DNA of 64,000 nt from Psychrobacter sanguinis. Lineage in GTDB: Bacteria; Pseudomonadota; Gammaproteobacteria; Pseudomonadales; Moraxellaceae. Position numbers and translations under genes: made by a program. The stretch lies in contig NZ_CP085990.1 of NCBI RefSeq assembly GCF_020736705.1, positions 2,108,001-2,172,000 on the forward strand, given 5' to 3'. The notes beneath the pieces are model-generated. The model was given only the letters and a program-made list of their open reading frames with translations. It did not search any database and was not told where the DNA came from. Within the stretch, counting starts at the first letter, position 1. Each line of letters opens with the position of its first letter. Shown in pieces: positions 25,000 through 34,276 of the stretch.

Positions 25000-25923
25000 T
25001 TAACCAGTAAAGGTACCTGACAAGCGATGCCAGTGTGAATCATCCTGATTGTCATTTTTCTCGTAAGAGTGACGGGTATCTAAATCAAACCAAGGTTGAT
25101 AGGCGCTAATAACGTCTTCTAGTTGTTCTGAGATTAGACCAGCCAGCACAATATTGCCTTTAGGTTTTATTAACGTGGCTAAGTAGGGTGCCAACTCCAT
25201 TAAAGGCTTGGCTAAGATATTGGCAGCAATAATATCCGCTTTTGGTATCTCACCTGCTTTAAAAGCTGCGGCGAAGTCTTCTGGTAAATAAGCTTGTAAC
25301 TGGTGATCTACGGCATTACGCTCAGCATTTTGTTTGGTTGCTAAGACTGCTTGAGGATCAATATCGACGCTATATACTTGCTTGGCACCCAGTAGAAGGG
25401 CAGCAATACCCAAGATACCTGAACCACAGCCATAGTCGATGACCACTTTGTCTGATAAGTCTTGATCGGTTAGCCAGTCCAAGCACAGACGAGTCGTGGC
25501 ATGATAGCCGGTGCCGAAGGCTAAGCCTGGGTCCATCATAATGTTGACCGCATCAGGATTAGGTGGGCTCATCCATTTAGGCACAATCCAAAGGTTATTG
25601 GTACATTCGATCGGCGCATAATGTGACATCCACTCGCGCTCCCAGTCAGTATCAGCAAGGGCAGTGGTCCATACTCGTCTTGCATTAACCTGTACTGCAA
25701 TGTCTTGTGCAGCCGATTCAATGTCTTGGGCATTATCAGCGGTAAATAGACCAGTTAAGATAACCTCATCCCACAATGGTGATTGTCCTGGAAGCGGCTC
25801 AAATAAGGGCTGATCTCCTGCATCTTCTAGACTTATTGAAAGTGCCCCTTCCTCTAATAAAAGGCTTTCTGCCAAGTCCACATCTTGTTTCGCACATTGC
25901 AGGTGTAGTTGCTGCCAATCCAT
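25000..25923 (-). CDS. prmA: Ribosomal protein L11 methyltransferase
   Basis: 307 residues from ATG 25923 (MDWQQLHLQCAK), preceded by AAGGA 6 nt upstream. The open frame extends further to 26037, but that would overlap the preceding gene, and its extra residues do not look like PrmA. DWEREWMSHYAPIECTNNLWIVP leads to PGLAFGTGYHATTRLCLDWL and then VVIDYGCGSGILGIAALLLGAKQVYSVDIDPQAV, the SAM-binding site, with ADIIAANILAKPLMELAPYL as the NxxxxP-type motif. It trimethylates L11. Same strand and order as fis. Confidence 0.96.
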   Translation of the reverse strand: MDWQQLHLQCAKQDVDLAESLLLEEGALSISLEDAGDQPLFEPLPGQSPLWDEVILTGLFTADNAQDIESAAQDIAVQVNARRVWTTALADTDWEREWMSHYAPIECTNNLWIVPKWMSPPNPDAVNIMMDPGLAFGTGYHATTRLCLDWLTDQDLSDKVVIDYGCGSGILGIAALLLGAKQVYSVDIDPQAVLATKQNAERNAVDHQLQAYLPEDFAAAFKAGEIPKADIIAANILAKPLMELAPYLATLIKPKGNIVLAGLISEQLEDVISAYQPWFDLDTRHSYEKNDNQDDSHWHRLSGTFTG

Positions 25924-25993
25924 AATTATCCTTAGGGTAAATAACTTAATAAAACGGTATATTTTAACGTGATAGTCGTTAGGTTGATAGCCT

Positions 25994-26845
25994 TTATCTT
26001 GAAAGTGCTGCTTTTGCTTCTTTAATGACGCGTGCATTCCCTTGTGCTTGTCCAGCTTTCAAAATAACTTGCCATAACGCTCTTTTTCTAGACTCAGTAG
26101 TGGCCACGACTAGGCCGCGACGGGCCATAGCTTCTGCTTTAAGCGGTTGGTTTTGTTTTAAAGCCACTTGGCCCAAATAAAAATAAACCGCTGAAGATTG
26201 AGGTGCCAAACGCTGAGCACGAGTGAAAGTAGACTGAGCGGCAGAAACTTGTCCTTGGCGTAATTGTTCTACCCCAGTATCCATCAGCTTTCTAAAAGCA
26301 GGGATATTGCTACCATCTTGAATAGTAGCGGATTTTTGTGCCGGTTTCTTTGAGTTTTGGCGGGCTTGCTCTAACAGGATCTGCTGGGTGGTTTTGGCAT
26401 CTGGTGCACGAGGTTTGATGATAGACACTTCCTCCGCTGTGGGAGTTGCCACAGAAGGGGTAGGTCTGGTTTGACCGATAGTATTGTGATTTACAGATGC
26501 TGTATTGTTGGCTTCAGCTTCCTCTGTCGTACGGTCAGAATCTATATCTGATGTATCAAACTCGGACTCTTCTTCTACAATTATAATGTCTGATTCTGTT
26601 TCTGAAATAGGGTAGTCGTTGTCGTGGATATTACTAGGTTTGTTAGAGGGAGTGTTAGGAATACTATGAGGGGTATTGACCGTGTTTTCTACTTGAGTAA
26701 CTGGCACTGAAGTAGAAGCTGAAGACAGACCCTCTGTGGTTTGACAGCCAGTCATTGTACCAATCATTATCAGGCTTAATGTTGAACCCATAAGCCAAGA
26801 TGGCAACGTAAGTGTCTTTCGGAATACAGGGGATTGCATCGACAT
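25994..26845 (-). CDS. Predicted TPR-containing lipoprotein
   Basis: 283 residues. The N-terminus (LPSWLMGSTLSLIMIGTMTGC) is a signal peptide ending in a lipobox-like MTGC, so Cys ~34 is the likely lipidated residue. Residues ~35-180 are low-complexity (Ser/Thr/Glu/Asp-rich, including IIIVEEESEFDTSDIDSD), probably a flexible linker. The C-terminal ~100 residues contain TPR-like helices: VEQLRQGQVSAAQSTFTRAQRLAPQSSAVYFYLGQVALKQNQPLKAEAMARRG. It lies between mrcB and prmA on one strand; the closeness to mrcB suggests an envelope or peptidoglycan role, but that is inference. Confidence 0.7.
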   Translation of the reverse strand: MSMQSPVFRKTLTLPSWLMGSTLSLIMIGTMTGCQTTEGLSSASTSVPVTQVENTVNTPHSIPNTPSNKPSNIHDNDYPISETESDIIIVEEESEFDTSDIDSDRTTEEAEANNTASVNHNTIGQTRPTPSVATPTAEEVSIIKPRAPDAKTTQQILLEQARQNSKKPAQKSATIQDGSNIPAFRKLMDTGVEQLRQGQVSAAQSTFTRAQRLAPQSSAVYFYLGQVALKQNQPLKAEAMARRGLVVATTESRKRALWQVILKAGQAQGNARVIKEAKAALSR

Positions 26846-26946
26846 AATTTCAATCCAAATTGTAAATTAAATGGTAGAGAGTAGATTGAAGCTAACCCTA
26901 TGAAGAATTAGCTTCAATTATATAATTTCAAAGCGTTAAACTTAAT

Positions 26947-29592
26947 TTAAAACCATTCTAAGGCTTTATCATACCAAGTGTTGCCTGAATTCTCACTGTT
27001 ATTGTCTGAACCATTGCCCGCATCGTCTGCAGAGGCACCATTCTGATTATTAACATTATCTCCATTATTAGACGGCATACCTTCTTGAACGCTGTCTAAT
27101 TGACGACTTTGCTCCAGTAGGGATTTACGCTGGTCGTTTAACCATTCCATTTGCCTACGGGCTTGCTCCTGTTGATACAAAGCTATCGCACAATCGCTAG
27201 CTTCTTCAGGAAGATGGCTTGAAAGTACCGGTAGATATCGGGCACCCTCACAACTTTCATGAGACAGTTTGCCGGTGCCGTTTTCTAACCATAGCCATTC
27301 AACATTATCCGGCTGAACAAGTTCAACAGGAGTAAGGCGCAAGCGGCCCATAAAGTCTTTCCACACGGGTAACGCACCGCTGCCTCCGCTAAGACCAATA
27401 GGTTTGTTGTCATCACGACCGACCCAAACCACACTAACGTAGTTACCGCTATAGCCTGCAAACCAAGCATCGCGATAATCATTGGTGGTGCCTGTTTTAC
27501 CCGCTAAATTGAGGTCACTTCCCAAAGATTTTAATGAGGTAGCTGTTCCGTTTCTGACCACTTCTTGTAGGGCATAATTGGTCAAATAGTTAACGTCGGG
27601 TGGCACACTGCGTTTAGTGTCTAGTCCAGAGCGTTGTAAAATACTGCCTTTGTCGTCAACCACGCTACGAATACTTATGATAGGGGTACGGAAACCACCA
27701 GCAGCCACAACCTGATACATGCCCAGCACTTGCATCGGGTTAAGCTCCACAGAACCTAAAAACAAAGAAGGATAAGTGGGGATTTTTTCGTTAATACCCA
27801 GACGGTGCATCTGATTGATAATAGTGCCCACTCCAAACTCAATCCCGGTATTGACGGCCGCTTGGTTATAAGATTTGGCCAAGGCTGTGGTCATTGGCAC
27901 ATAGCCATGATCCACACCATCATAGTTTTTAGGTGTCCAAGTTGTGCCATCTGACAAGGTTAAAGTAACCGGGTTGTCATTGACTGAGCTGGCAAGATTG
28001 TACTTGCCACTCTCGAGTGCTGTCATGTAAATAAAAGGCTTAAGCAATGAACCAACTTGACGTTTGGCATCGACAGCACGGTTGAACCCCGTAAATTCAC
28101 TGCCACTGCCTACCGCTGCGACCAGTTCACCTGAAGCCGGGTTAGCACTCAACAACGCAGCTTGTAAGGGCTTGGTTTTGCTGCCTCGTTTGCGTAATGC
28201 GGACAGCTGTTTTTGTACCGCAGCATCAGCGGCAAATTGAGCCACAGGGTCCAAGGTACTAAACACCTTTAACCCTTCGTTTTTCAGATCTTCAGGGTGA
28301 TAGTTTTCGTGTAATTCACGCTTTACAATATCTAGGAAGTCTGGAAACCGGCTTTTGCCAATGCTAGGCTTCTCAACCACATCAAGCGGTTTCGAAATCG
28401 CTTCTTCATAGGTTTCTTGATCAATTTTGCCGGTAGCCAACATGTTACCTAGTACAGTATTGCGTCTGTTCAAAGCACGCTCAGGGTTGCGACGAGGATT
28501 ATAGTAACTGGTGCCTTTGGCCAAACCAACCAACATGGCTTGTTGATCGATACGTAATTCTTTTAAAGGCTGATTAAAGTAAAATTGGGCAGCCAATCCA
28601 AAGCCATTAATAGAGCGATTGCCATTCTGGCCTAAGTTAATTTCATTCAAATAGGTTTGTAAAATTTCATCTTTGCTGTAATGCATTTCTAACAAGATGG
28701 CCATAACCGCTTCGTTGGCTTTACGCTTTAAAGTACGGTCAGAGCTAAGATAGAAGTTTTTAACAAGCTGTTGGGTGATGGTTGAACCCCCCTGCATAGA
28801 CCCACCTTTTAAGTTATTATAAAAGGCTCGGCCAATCCCTTTTAGAGATACGCCTTTGTGTTCATAAAAGCCTCTGTCTTCAGTAGAAACTAGGGCATCA
28901 ATAAGCGGCTGAGGAATCTCAGAAATAGGCAATATAATACGATCTTCGTTATTGTCAGGGTAGATACCACCAATGGTGACCGGTTCAATACGCACGATAC
29001 CAGTGTCATTGAGCTGGGTACTTTGAATACTGGTTATCTTTGAATCTTGGATTTTAATTTTGATAACTTGTTCAGGGTCAACATCGTTGGCACTATATTG
29101 AAAGCCCCGGGTATGAATGACATATTGACCAGAGGACTTGTTATAAGTACCGGTACGATCATAATTAGAGCTGGATTTGTAATTAAGCATCTCTAGCCAA
29201 GAGTCTAAATTCTTAGTGGTCAATGTCGCACCTTGATAGAGCTCAAGAGGCTGAGAGTATACTTTAGCTGGAAGATTCCAGCGCTTACCTTCAAACTTAG
29301 CGGTAATGATCCTATCTTGCTTAATTAAATACATAGCAAGCATTAACATACCGACGATGATAATAATCAGTAATACAAAACCAAGCACCGATCCTCGTTG
29401 TTGTTCAGGATTTGGGGTCTTGCCGGTGATTGAATTTGAAGAGGGTACTGAAGATTTAGAAAACTGAGTTTTTGCTTTAGAAGGTTTATGATGCACGATA
29501 GGTTTACCAACATAAAAAAAGACCTGATTATAATGACGGAAAATGGCCTTTTTTTCAATGTAAATGCCATTTAATACGCTGCTATTGCTCAT
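26947..29592 (-). CDS. mrcB: Penicillin-binding protein 1B (bifunctional transglycosylase/transpeptidase)
   Basis: 881 residues. A cytoplasmic N-terminus leads to a transmembrane helix (VLGFVLLIIIIVGMLMLAMYLI), then a UB2H-like domain (RWNLPAKVYSQPLELYQGATL). The GT51 domain has the catalytic Glu in ALVSTEDRGFYEHKG, with GGSTITQQLVKNFYLSSDRTLKRK and LQTYLNEINLGQ. The transpeptidase has SxxK as SLLK (in VGSLLKPFIYM), SxN as SYN (AKSYNQAAVN) and KTG as GKTGTTNDYRDAWFAGY. The C-terminus ends in an Asn/Asp/Gly-rich tail. It polymerises and cross-links peptidoglycan; LpoB-like partners are not visible, though the adjacent TPR lipoprotein is noteworthy. Confidence 0.96.
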   Translation of the reverse strand: MSNSSVLNGIYIEKKAIFRHYNQVFFYVGKPIVHHKPSKAKTQFSKSSVPSSNSITGKTPNPEQQRGSVLGFVLLIIIIVGMLMLAMYLIKQDRIITAKFEGKRWNLPAKVYSQPLELYQGATLTTKNLDSWLEMLNYKSSSNYDRTGTYNKSSGQYVIHTRGFQYSANDVDPEQVIKIKIQDSKITSIQSTQLNDTGIVRIEPVTIGGIYPDNNEDRIILPISEIPQPLIDALVSTEDRGFYEHKGVSLKGIGRAFYNNLKGGSMQGGSTITQQLVKNFYLSSDRTLKRKANEAVMAILLEMHYSKDEILQTYLNEINLGQNGNRSINGFGLAAQFYFNQPLKELRIDQQAMLVGLAKGTSYYNPRRNPERALNRRNTVLGNMLATGKIDQETYEEAISKPLDVVEKPSIGKSRFPDFLDIVKRELHENYHPEDLKNEGLKVFSTLDPVAQFAADAAVQKQLSALRKRGSKTKPLQAALLSANPASGELVAAVGSGSEFTGFNRAVDAKRQVGSLLKPFIYMTALESGKYNLASSVNDNPVTLTLSDGTTWTPKNYDGVDHGYVPMTTALAKSYNQAAVNTGIEFGVGTIINQMHRLGINEKIPTYPSLFLGSVELNPMQVLGMYQVVAAGGFRTPIISIRSVVDDKGSILQRSGLDTKRSVPPDVNYLTNYALQEVVRNGTATSLKSLGSDLNLAGKTGTTNDYRDAWFAGYSGNYVSVVWVGRDDNKPIGLSGGSGALPVWKDFMGRLRLTPVELVQPDNVEWLWLENGTGKLSHESCEGARYLPVLSSHLPEEASDCAIALYQQEQARRQMEWLNDQRKSLLEQSRQLDSVQEGMPSNNGDNVNNQNGASADDAGNGSDNNSENSGNTWYDKALEWF

Positions 29593-29821
29593 TAAAGCCC
29601 ACTTTTCATCCCTTTTTCATGTATCGACCTTTGTTGAGTAAGTTGATATCTGTTTTATGACCCTCATTAATCCACAATGACCAAGCATACGACCCTAATA
29701 TTAAAAGCTTCCCTAAAAATAAAAGTATTAAACTGAATCAGTGGTCAGTCCTCTTCATATAACCGTCTTTAGTTGGTCAGACCTGATACAATAGACACTA
29801 TCTTTACTGCGACAATTTGTT
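29593..29821. other. Divergent promoter region between mrcB and the metal ATPase
   Basis: 229 bp. No strong Shine-Dalgarno precedes the ATPase start, and no -35/-10 pair of high quality is visible. Confidence 0.35.
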
Positions 29822-32752
29822 GTGAATACTGCTATGACCCATCCTAAAAATAGTTCTAGCCAGCCTGAAAATTCTAGCGCTGGTGCCACACCTCTTTCCA
29901 AAACGACTTCTGGTACAGAGTCTGCGATAGCACAAAAAAACCAAGCGCAATTTAATGACTTAGAAGACCTCAACAATCTGATACTGCCTCCTGAAGGCTG
30001 CTGCTTTCATTGCGGTGAACCTGTGCCTGAACCGCCGTTTACTGCTGAGGTGTTGGGTGAGTCCAGGTTAATGTGCTGTATGGGCTGTCAGTTAGCGGCT
30101 GAAAGTATCGTGGAAGCGGGACTTGAGCAATATTATTTAGACCGCTCAGAGATTAACCGTACCGCCAGTATGCCGACCGAGCTAGAGCGTCTAAGGGCTT
30201 ATGATCACGAGGATATTCAAGCTCAGTTTGTGTACGCTGCTGATGGCAAGTCGGTAGCGGAGCTTTCAGTCAGTAACTTACGCTGTGCTGCGTGTACTTG
30301 GTTAATTGAAACTAGGCTTTATGAGCTACCTGGGGTAGACAAATGTCAAGTTAATTTGACCAATCAGCGCATGCGGGTCGTGTGGGAAGAAGATAAGCTA
30401 CCGATTAGTGATATTTTGGCTACGATTAATCAGATAGGGTATGACGCGAAACCCTATCGCCAAGACACTCATGAGGCGATGCTGGCACGCAACAATAAGC
30501 AAATGATGATTCGGCTAGGCATTGCCGCCTTGGGCGCTATGCAGGCCATGATGTTTGCTGTCGGGATGTATTTTGGCAAATACTCCAGTTATAGCGGTAT
30601 GTTGATAGAGCAGCGTGACTTCTTACGCTGGGTGTCGCTATTTGTTAGTGTGCCAGTCTTTTTCTATTGTGCGGTCCCGTTTTTTGCATCCGCTTGGTCG
30701 GCGATTAAGATTCGTCAAGTCAATATGGATGTGCCGGTTAGTATTGCTTTAATCGTGACTTTCTTTGCCAGTCTATATGCCACTGTCTCCGGTCATGGTG
30801 AAACTTATTATGACTCAGTCAGTATGTTTGTATTTTTCTTATTGGCAGGGCGTTATATCGAGCACAATGCGCGTCTGAAAGCCGCTAATATGGCCAATGA
30901 CTTGGTAGTGGTAGAGCCGACATTGGTACAAAGAATTGGGTTTGAGTCACAGCTGGTACAACAAATTGATCAAGCCAACCAAACAACACAACAATCCGTA
31001 GAACAGAAAATTGAGACCGCAGAGCATCCGTTAGTATTGACTGAGACGCAGCAACAGAGACTGGCCGAGTTAGGGGCGCTTATTCACTCTGCTAAGCGGA
31101 GCAAACAATCCGAGCAGGCTCAATTAGAGAGCCACAGTGCAGTCAGGGCAGATCACGTAAAAGACAGTACTACGCTCAGTGACAGTGAAATGGTGACGGC
31201 TTCTACCTTGAGTATTGGTGATGTCATTATGATTGAGGCGGGCAGTGAGGTAGTTGCTGACGGTATCCTTTGTAGTGACACGGCGACGGTATCCCAAAGC
31301 CTATTAACTGGTGAGAGTCTGCTGATAGTCAAACACAGAGGCGATAGGGTTATTGGGGGTTCGCAAAATGACAGCCAACCTTTTGTGATGATAGTAACTG
31401 CGTTACCTGAGAACAGTCAAATTGCGCTTATCGACCGTTTAATGAATCGGGCTCTTAGTGAAAAGCCAAAAGTGGCTGAGCAAGCCGATAAATGGGCACG
31501 CTGGTTTGTGGCTAGGATTTTAGTATTGGCGGTCGTGGTATTTGTAGCCTGGTACTTTGTCGATCCCTCACAAGCGCTTTGGGCCACAGTCGCCGTACTG
31601 GTAGCCACTTGTCCTTGTGCGTTGTCTCTGGCCACTCCGATTGCCTTGACGGTCTCGACCAATAGGCTGGCAAGCTATGGTTTCTTAACCACACGCGGTC
31701 ATACCATTCAGACCTTGGCCGAAATTACCCATGTGGCATTTGATAAAACAGGCACCTTGACCTACGGTAAGCCCAATCTTCTTTATATCGATGCATTAAC
31801 CGCTCAAAAATCAGATAAAGATGATTTATTGGCTATCGCAGCGGCCTTAGAAGTGGGCAGTCGTCATCCGATTGCCACTGCTTTATTAGATGCCGCTTAT
31901 CAACTGCATTTGCCCGCTGTCTCGGAGCTGACACACCATACTGCAGGTGGCGTTGAGGCGGTGGTCAATGACATTGGCGGCGGTTATAAATACCGTTTGG
32001 GACATGTTGACTTTGCTTTAAACAATACTTCAAACAGCGCTTCAAACGATAAGAGCTCAAGCTTAACTGTAGCAGAAAACCCAGCCAATAAAGTATCGCT
32101 ACAACTGCAGAAGCATAAAGCCAGTACTGCAGTTATGCTGACCCGATGTGCGCCTAGTATTAATGCAGTCGGTTCTGAGAGTACGGCTGAGGTATGGGAG
32201 CCTGTGGCTTTATACTACTTTAATGACAGTGTCAGAGAAGGGGTGGCAGAGATGATTGCTGGGCTGCAAGCACAAAATATTGAAACTGTCATATTAACGG
32301 GTGATCCAAGTGAACACGCTCAAACTGTGGCCAAAGAGTTAGGAGTTAACCAAGTACACTTTGGCCTCTCGCCAAGCGATAAAGTGAATCACATTAAGCA
32401 GTTGCAACAACAAGGGCACGTGGTGATGATGGTAGGTGATGGCATTAATGATGCCCCAGTATTAGCCGCCGCTAATATCTCTACAGCTATTGCTGGCGCT
32501 GCTGATTTGGCACAAGTATCTAGTGATAGCGTCATCTTGAATGGCAAAGTATCGGCCGTATATGATGCTAAACGGGTAGCGGATAAAGCACAGCACATTA
32601 TTAAGCAAAACCTTCGCTGGGCATTAACTTACAACACTGTAGTGCTACTACCCGCAGCCTTCGGCTATGTCCCGCCATGGTTAGCGGCAATTGGGATGTC
32701 AGTAAGCTCATTGGTCGTGGTATTAAATGCGTTACGACTGAAACGAGCCTAG
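29822..32752 (+). CDS. Heavy-metal-translocating P1B-type ATPase, CcoI/FixI-like
   Basis: 976 residues from GTG 29822; an ATG at 29834 (MTHPKNSS) is equally possible. Domains: an N-terminal cysteine-rich metal-binding region (CCFHCGEPVPEPPF, CCMGCQLAAESI) typical of CcoI/FixI, an HMA domain with RCAACTWLIE, membrane helices, the actuator loop LLTGESLLI (~residue 496), the CPC transport motif TCPCALSLATP (~596), the phosphorylation site FDKTGTLTYGKP (~641) and VGDGINDAP (~871). CcoI feeds copper to cbb3 oxidase assembly, but no cco genes are nearby. About 100 residues before the TGES motif are low-complexity and Gln/Ser-rich, which explains the length. Confidence 0.9.
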   Translation: MNTAMTHPKNSSSQPENSSAGATPLSKTTSGTESAIAQKNQAQFNDLEDLNNLILPPEGCCFHCGEPVPEPPFTAEVLGESRLMCCMGCQLAAESIVEAGLEQYYLDRSEINRTASMPTELERLRAYDHEDIQAQFVYAADGKSVAELSVSNLRCAACTWLIETRLYELPGVDKCQVNLTNQRMRVVWEEDKLPISDILATINQIGYDAKPYRQDTHEAMLARNNKQMMIRLGIAALGAMQAMMFAVGMYFGKYSSYSGMLIEQRDFLRWVSLFVSVPVFFYCAVPFFASAWSAIKIRQVNMDVPVSIALIVTFFASLYATVSGHGETYYDSVSMFVFFLLAGRYIEHNARLKAANMANDLVVVEPTLVQRIGFESQLVQQIDQANQTTQQSVEQKIETAEHPLVLTETQQQRLAELGALIHSAKRSKQSEQAQLESHSAVRADHVKDSTTLSDSEMVTASTLSIGDVIMIEAGSEVVADGILCSDTATVSQSLLTGESLLIVKHRGDRVIGGSQNDSQPFVMIVTALPENSQIALIDRLMNRALSEKPKVAEQADKWARWFVARILVLAVVVFVAWYFVDPSQALWATVAVLVATCPCALSLATPIALTVSTNRLASYGFLTTRGHTIQTLAEITHVAFDKTGTLTYGKPNLLYIDALTAQKSDKDDLLAIAAALEVGSRHPIATALLDAAYQLHLPAVSELTHHTAGGVEAVVNDIGGGYKYRLGHVDFALNNTSNSASNDKSSSLTVAENPANKVSLQLQKHKASTAVMLTRCAPSINAVGSESTAEVWEPVALYYFNDSVREGVAEMIAGLQAQNIETVILTGDPSEHAQTVAKELGVNQVHFGLSPSDKVNHIKQLQQQGHVVMMVGDGINDAPVLAAANISTAIAGAADLAQVSSDSVILNGKVSAVYDAKRVADKAQHIIKQNLRWALTYNTVVLLPAAFGYVPPWLAAIGMSVSSLVVVLNALRLKRA

Positions 32753-32832
32753 TCTGAAATGGGTATAATCTAAAACGAGAATGGTCTAAAACGAGTCTAA
32801 TAATTTATGCTCAGTATTTTTATCATAGACAT

Positions 32833-32862
32833 AAAAAAAGGGTCGCAAATGCGACCCTTTTT
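32833..32862. terminator. Bidirectional terminator between the metal ATPase and the YccA-like gene
   Basis: GGGTCGC / GCGACCC (32840-32846 / 32851-32857), loop AAAT, A7 left and T5 right. Confidence 0.92.
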
Positions 32863-32897
32863 ATTATTGAAAATAGCGTTGTATAGCTGAATCAATA

Positions 32898-33620
32898 TTA
32901 GTCATTGAAATGGCTTAACAAGCGCATAAACTCGAAATACATCCAAACCAGAGTGGCTAAAATACCAACACCAAATACCCACTCATAGTCTTCTGATACA
33001 CCAGCAGCAACTGCACGTTCAACGTTATCAAAATCAAGCAGCAAGCTAAATGAAGCGATCACCACCACAAATAGGCTAAAGCCAATGGCCACTAAACCGC
33101 CAGTTTGGAATAAGAAAGGTAAGCTTGAGCCAAATAACACAAAGCCCCACTGCATAATGTAAATTAACAGGATGGCAAAAATAGCTGACATCATAATTGA
33201 GCGGAATTTCTCGTTTACCTTAATCATGCCTGAACGGTAAAGCCCTAACATTACTGCGGCAGTAACGAAAGTTGCCGCTAGCGCATTAGCAGGAATACTG
33301 GGGTCAATACCCATAAACATAAGGGATACACCACCTAAAAACAAGCCTTCCAAGATTGCATAAGGGGCTGCCAAAGCTTTGGCTTTTTGAGGTTTAAAGG
33401 TGATGAATAGAGCCAAACCAAAAGCAATAAACATACTGCCAAAGGTAATCATTTGGGCCATACCACCACTGATACCACCGCTGATAACAAAGAAGAAAAA
33501 GCCTAAAGCAGCAATTGCGCTAAGACCGAGCAAAAAGCTGGTTTTATGCACAACGCCCTTAACGGTCATTGATTTGCCGCCAACAGCAAGTTCTGTACGA
33601 CTGACAATTGGGTTTGCCAT
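32898..33620 (-). CDS. Bax inhibitor-1 / YccA-family membrane protein
   Basis: 240 residues with about seven transmembrane helices, the first at TSFLLGLSAIAALGFFFFVI and the last at EWVFGVGILATLVWMYFEFM. The stretch LLLDFDNVERAVAAG followed by DYEWVFGVGILATLVWMYFEFMRLL is the BI-1/YccA signature. YccA in E. coli binds the FtsH protease and protects SecY; other members are proton-coupled calcium leak channels. Which function applies is unknown. The gene is monocistronic with a shared terminator, and a 656-bp gene-free region lies upstream. Confidence 0.87.
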   Translation of the reverse strand: MANPIVSRTELAVGGKSMTVKGVVHKTSFLLGLSAIAALGFFFFVISGGISGGMAQMITFGSMFIAFGLALFITFKPQKAKALAAPYAILEGLFLGGVSLMFMGIDPSIPANALAATFVTAAVMLGLYRSGMIKVNEKFRSIMMSAIFAILLIYIMQWGFVLFGSSLPFLFQTGGLVAIGFSLFVVVIASFSLLLDFDNVERAVAAGVSEDYEWVFGVGILATLVWMYFEFMRLLSHFND

Positions 33621-34276
33621 ATTAATTAGTTCCTTTAGTATTTAATTATTAATTCAATAATTATTCACAAGTTGTATAAACTCTAAACTTCTAAAATTAA
33701 GCCACTTAAACTTTAGGTATTAGTTAAGTCAGGGATTAGTTAATTATTAATCACTAATTTTAGCTAAATCTGACTTAACTCAGCCTTAAATGGATAGGTA
33801 TAGTTAACGGTCATGATAACTTACTTCTATCAATTAGGTAAAGGTATGTTGAGACTTCAATACGTTAAGTGCTTGCAGTTTCCGCGACCTTGAAGATGTA
33901 AATATAAATAATGTGAATAATATGAATAGAGTTACCTATTTAATGGTTACGAGAGATCTGTATTTCAATGTGCTAACAGCAGATGCGAGTCATAACTTTG
34001 CCTCTAAGCTTGCTAAACTGTATGAAACTTGCAATATACGATTTAGTAGGCCAAATTTTATATTTTCTGACTCTCAAATTTGGCCATAGGGTAATGCAGG
34101 AAATGAGATAATGTGATACGCTTACACTCTATAAAAGCACTGTCTGAATACACAGCTTATCCTTATTAGATTAGCATTAGCACTATATCGAAGTTACACA
34201 ATATTCTGTAGTTTGAAGGCTAAATGCTTTACTGCTAAGTCTTTTAAATCTTGAATAACCTAAAGTCTCAATCTTA
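33621..34276. other. 656-bp divergent intergenic region before nadK
   Basis: AT-rich. One 55-codon frame (ATG 33922 to TAG 34089) exists but has no ribosome-binding site and an ordinary composition, so it is not called. No RNA gene seen. Confidence 0.4.

Noticed and set aside
33922..34089. A 55-codon plus-strand frame in the gap before nadK
   Set aside because: No Shine-Dalgarno, no recognisable motif, ordinary AT-rich composition; treated as chance.
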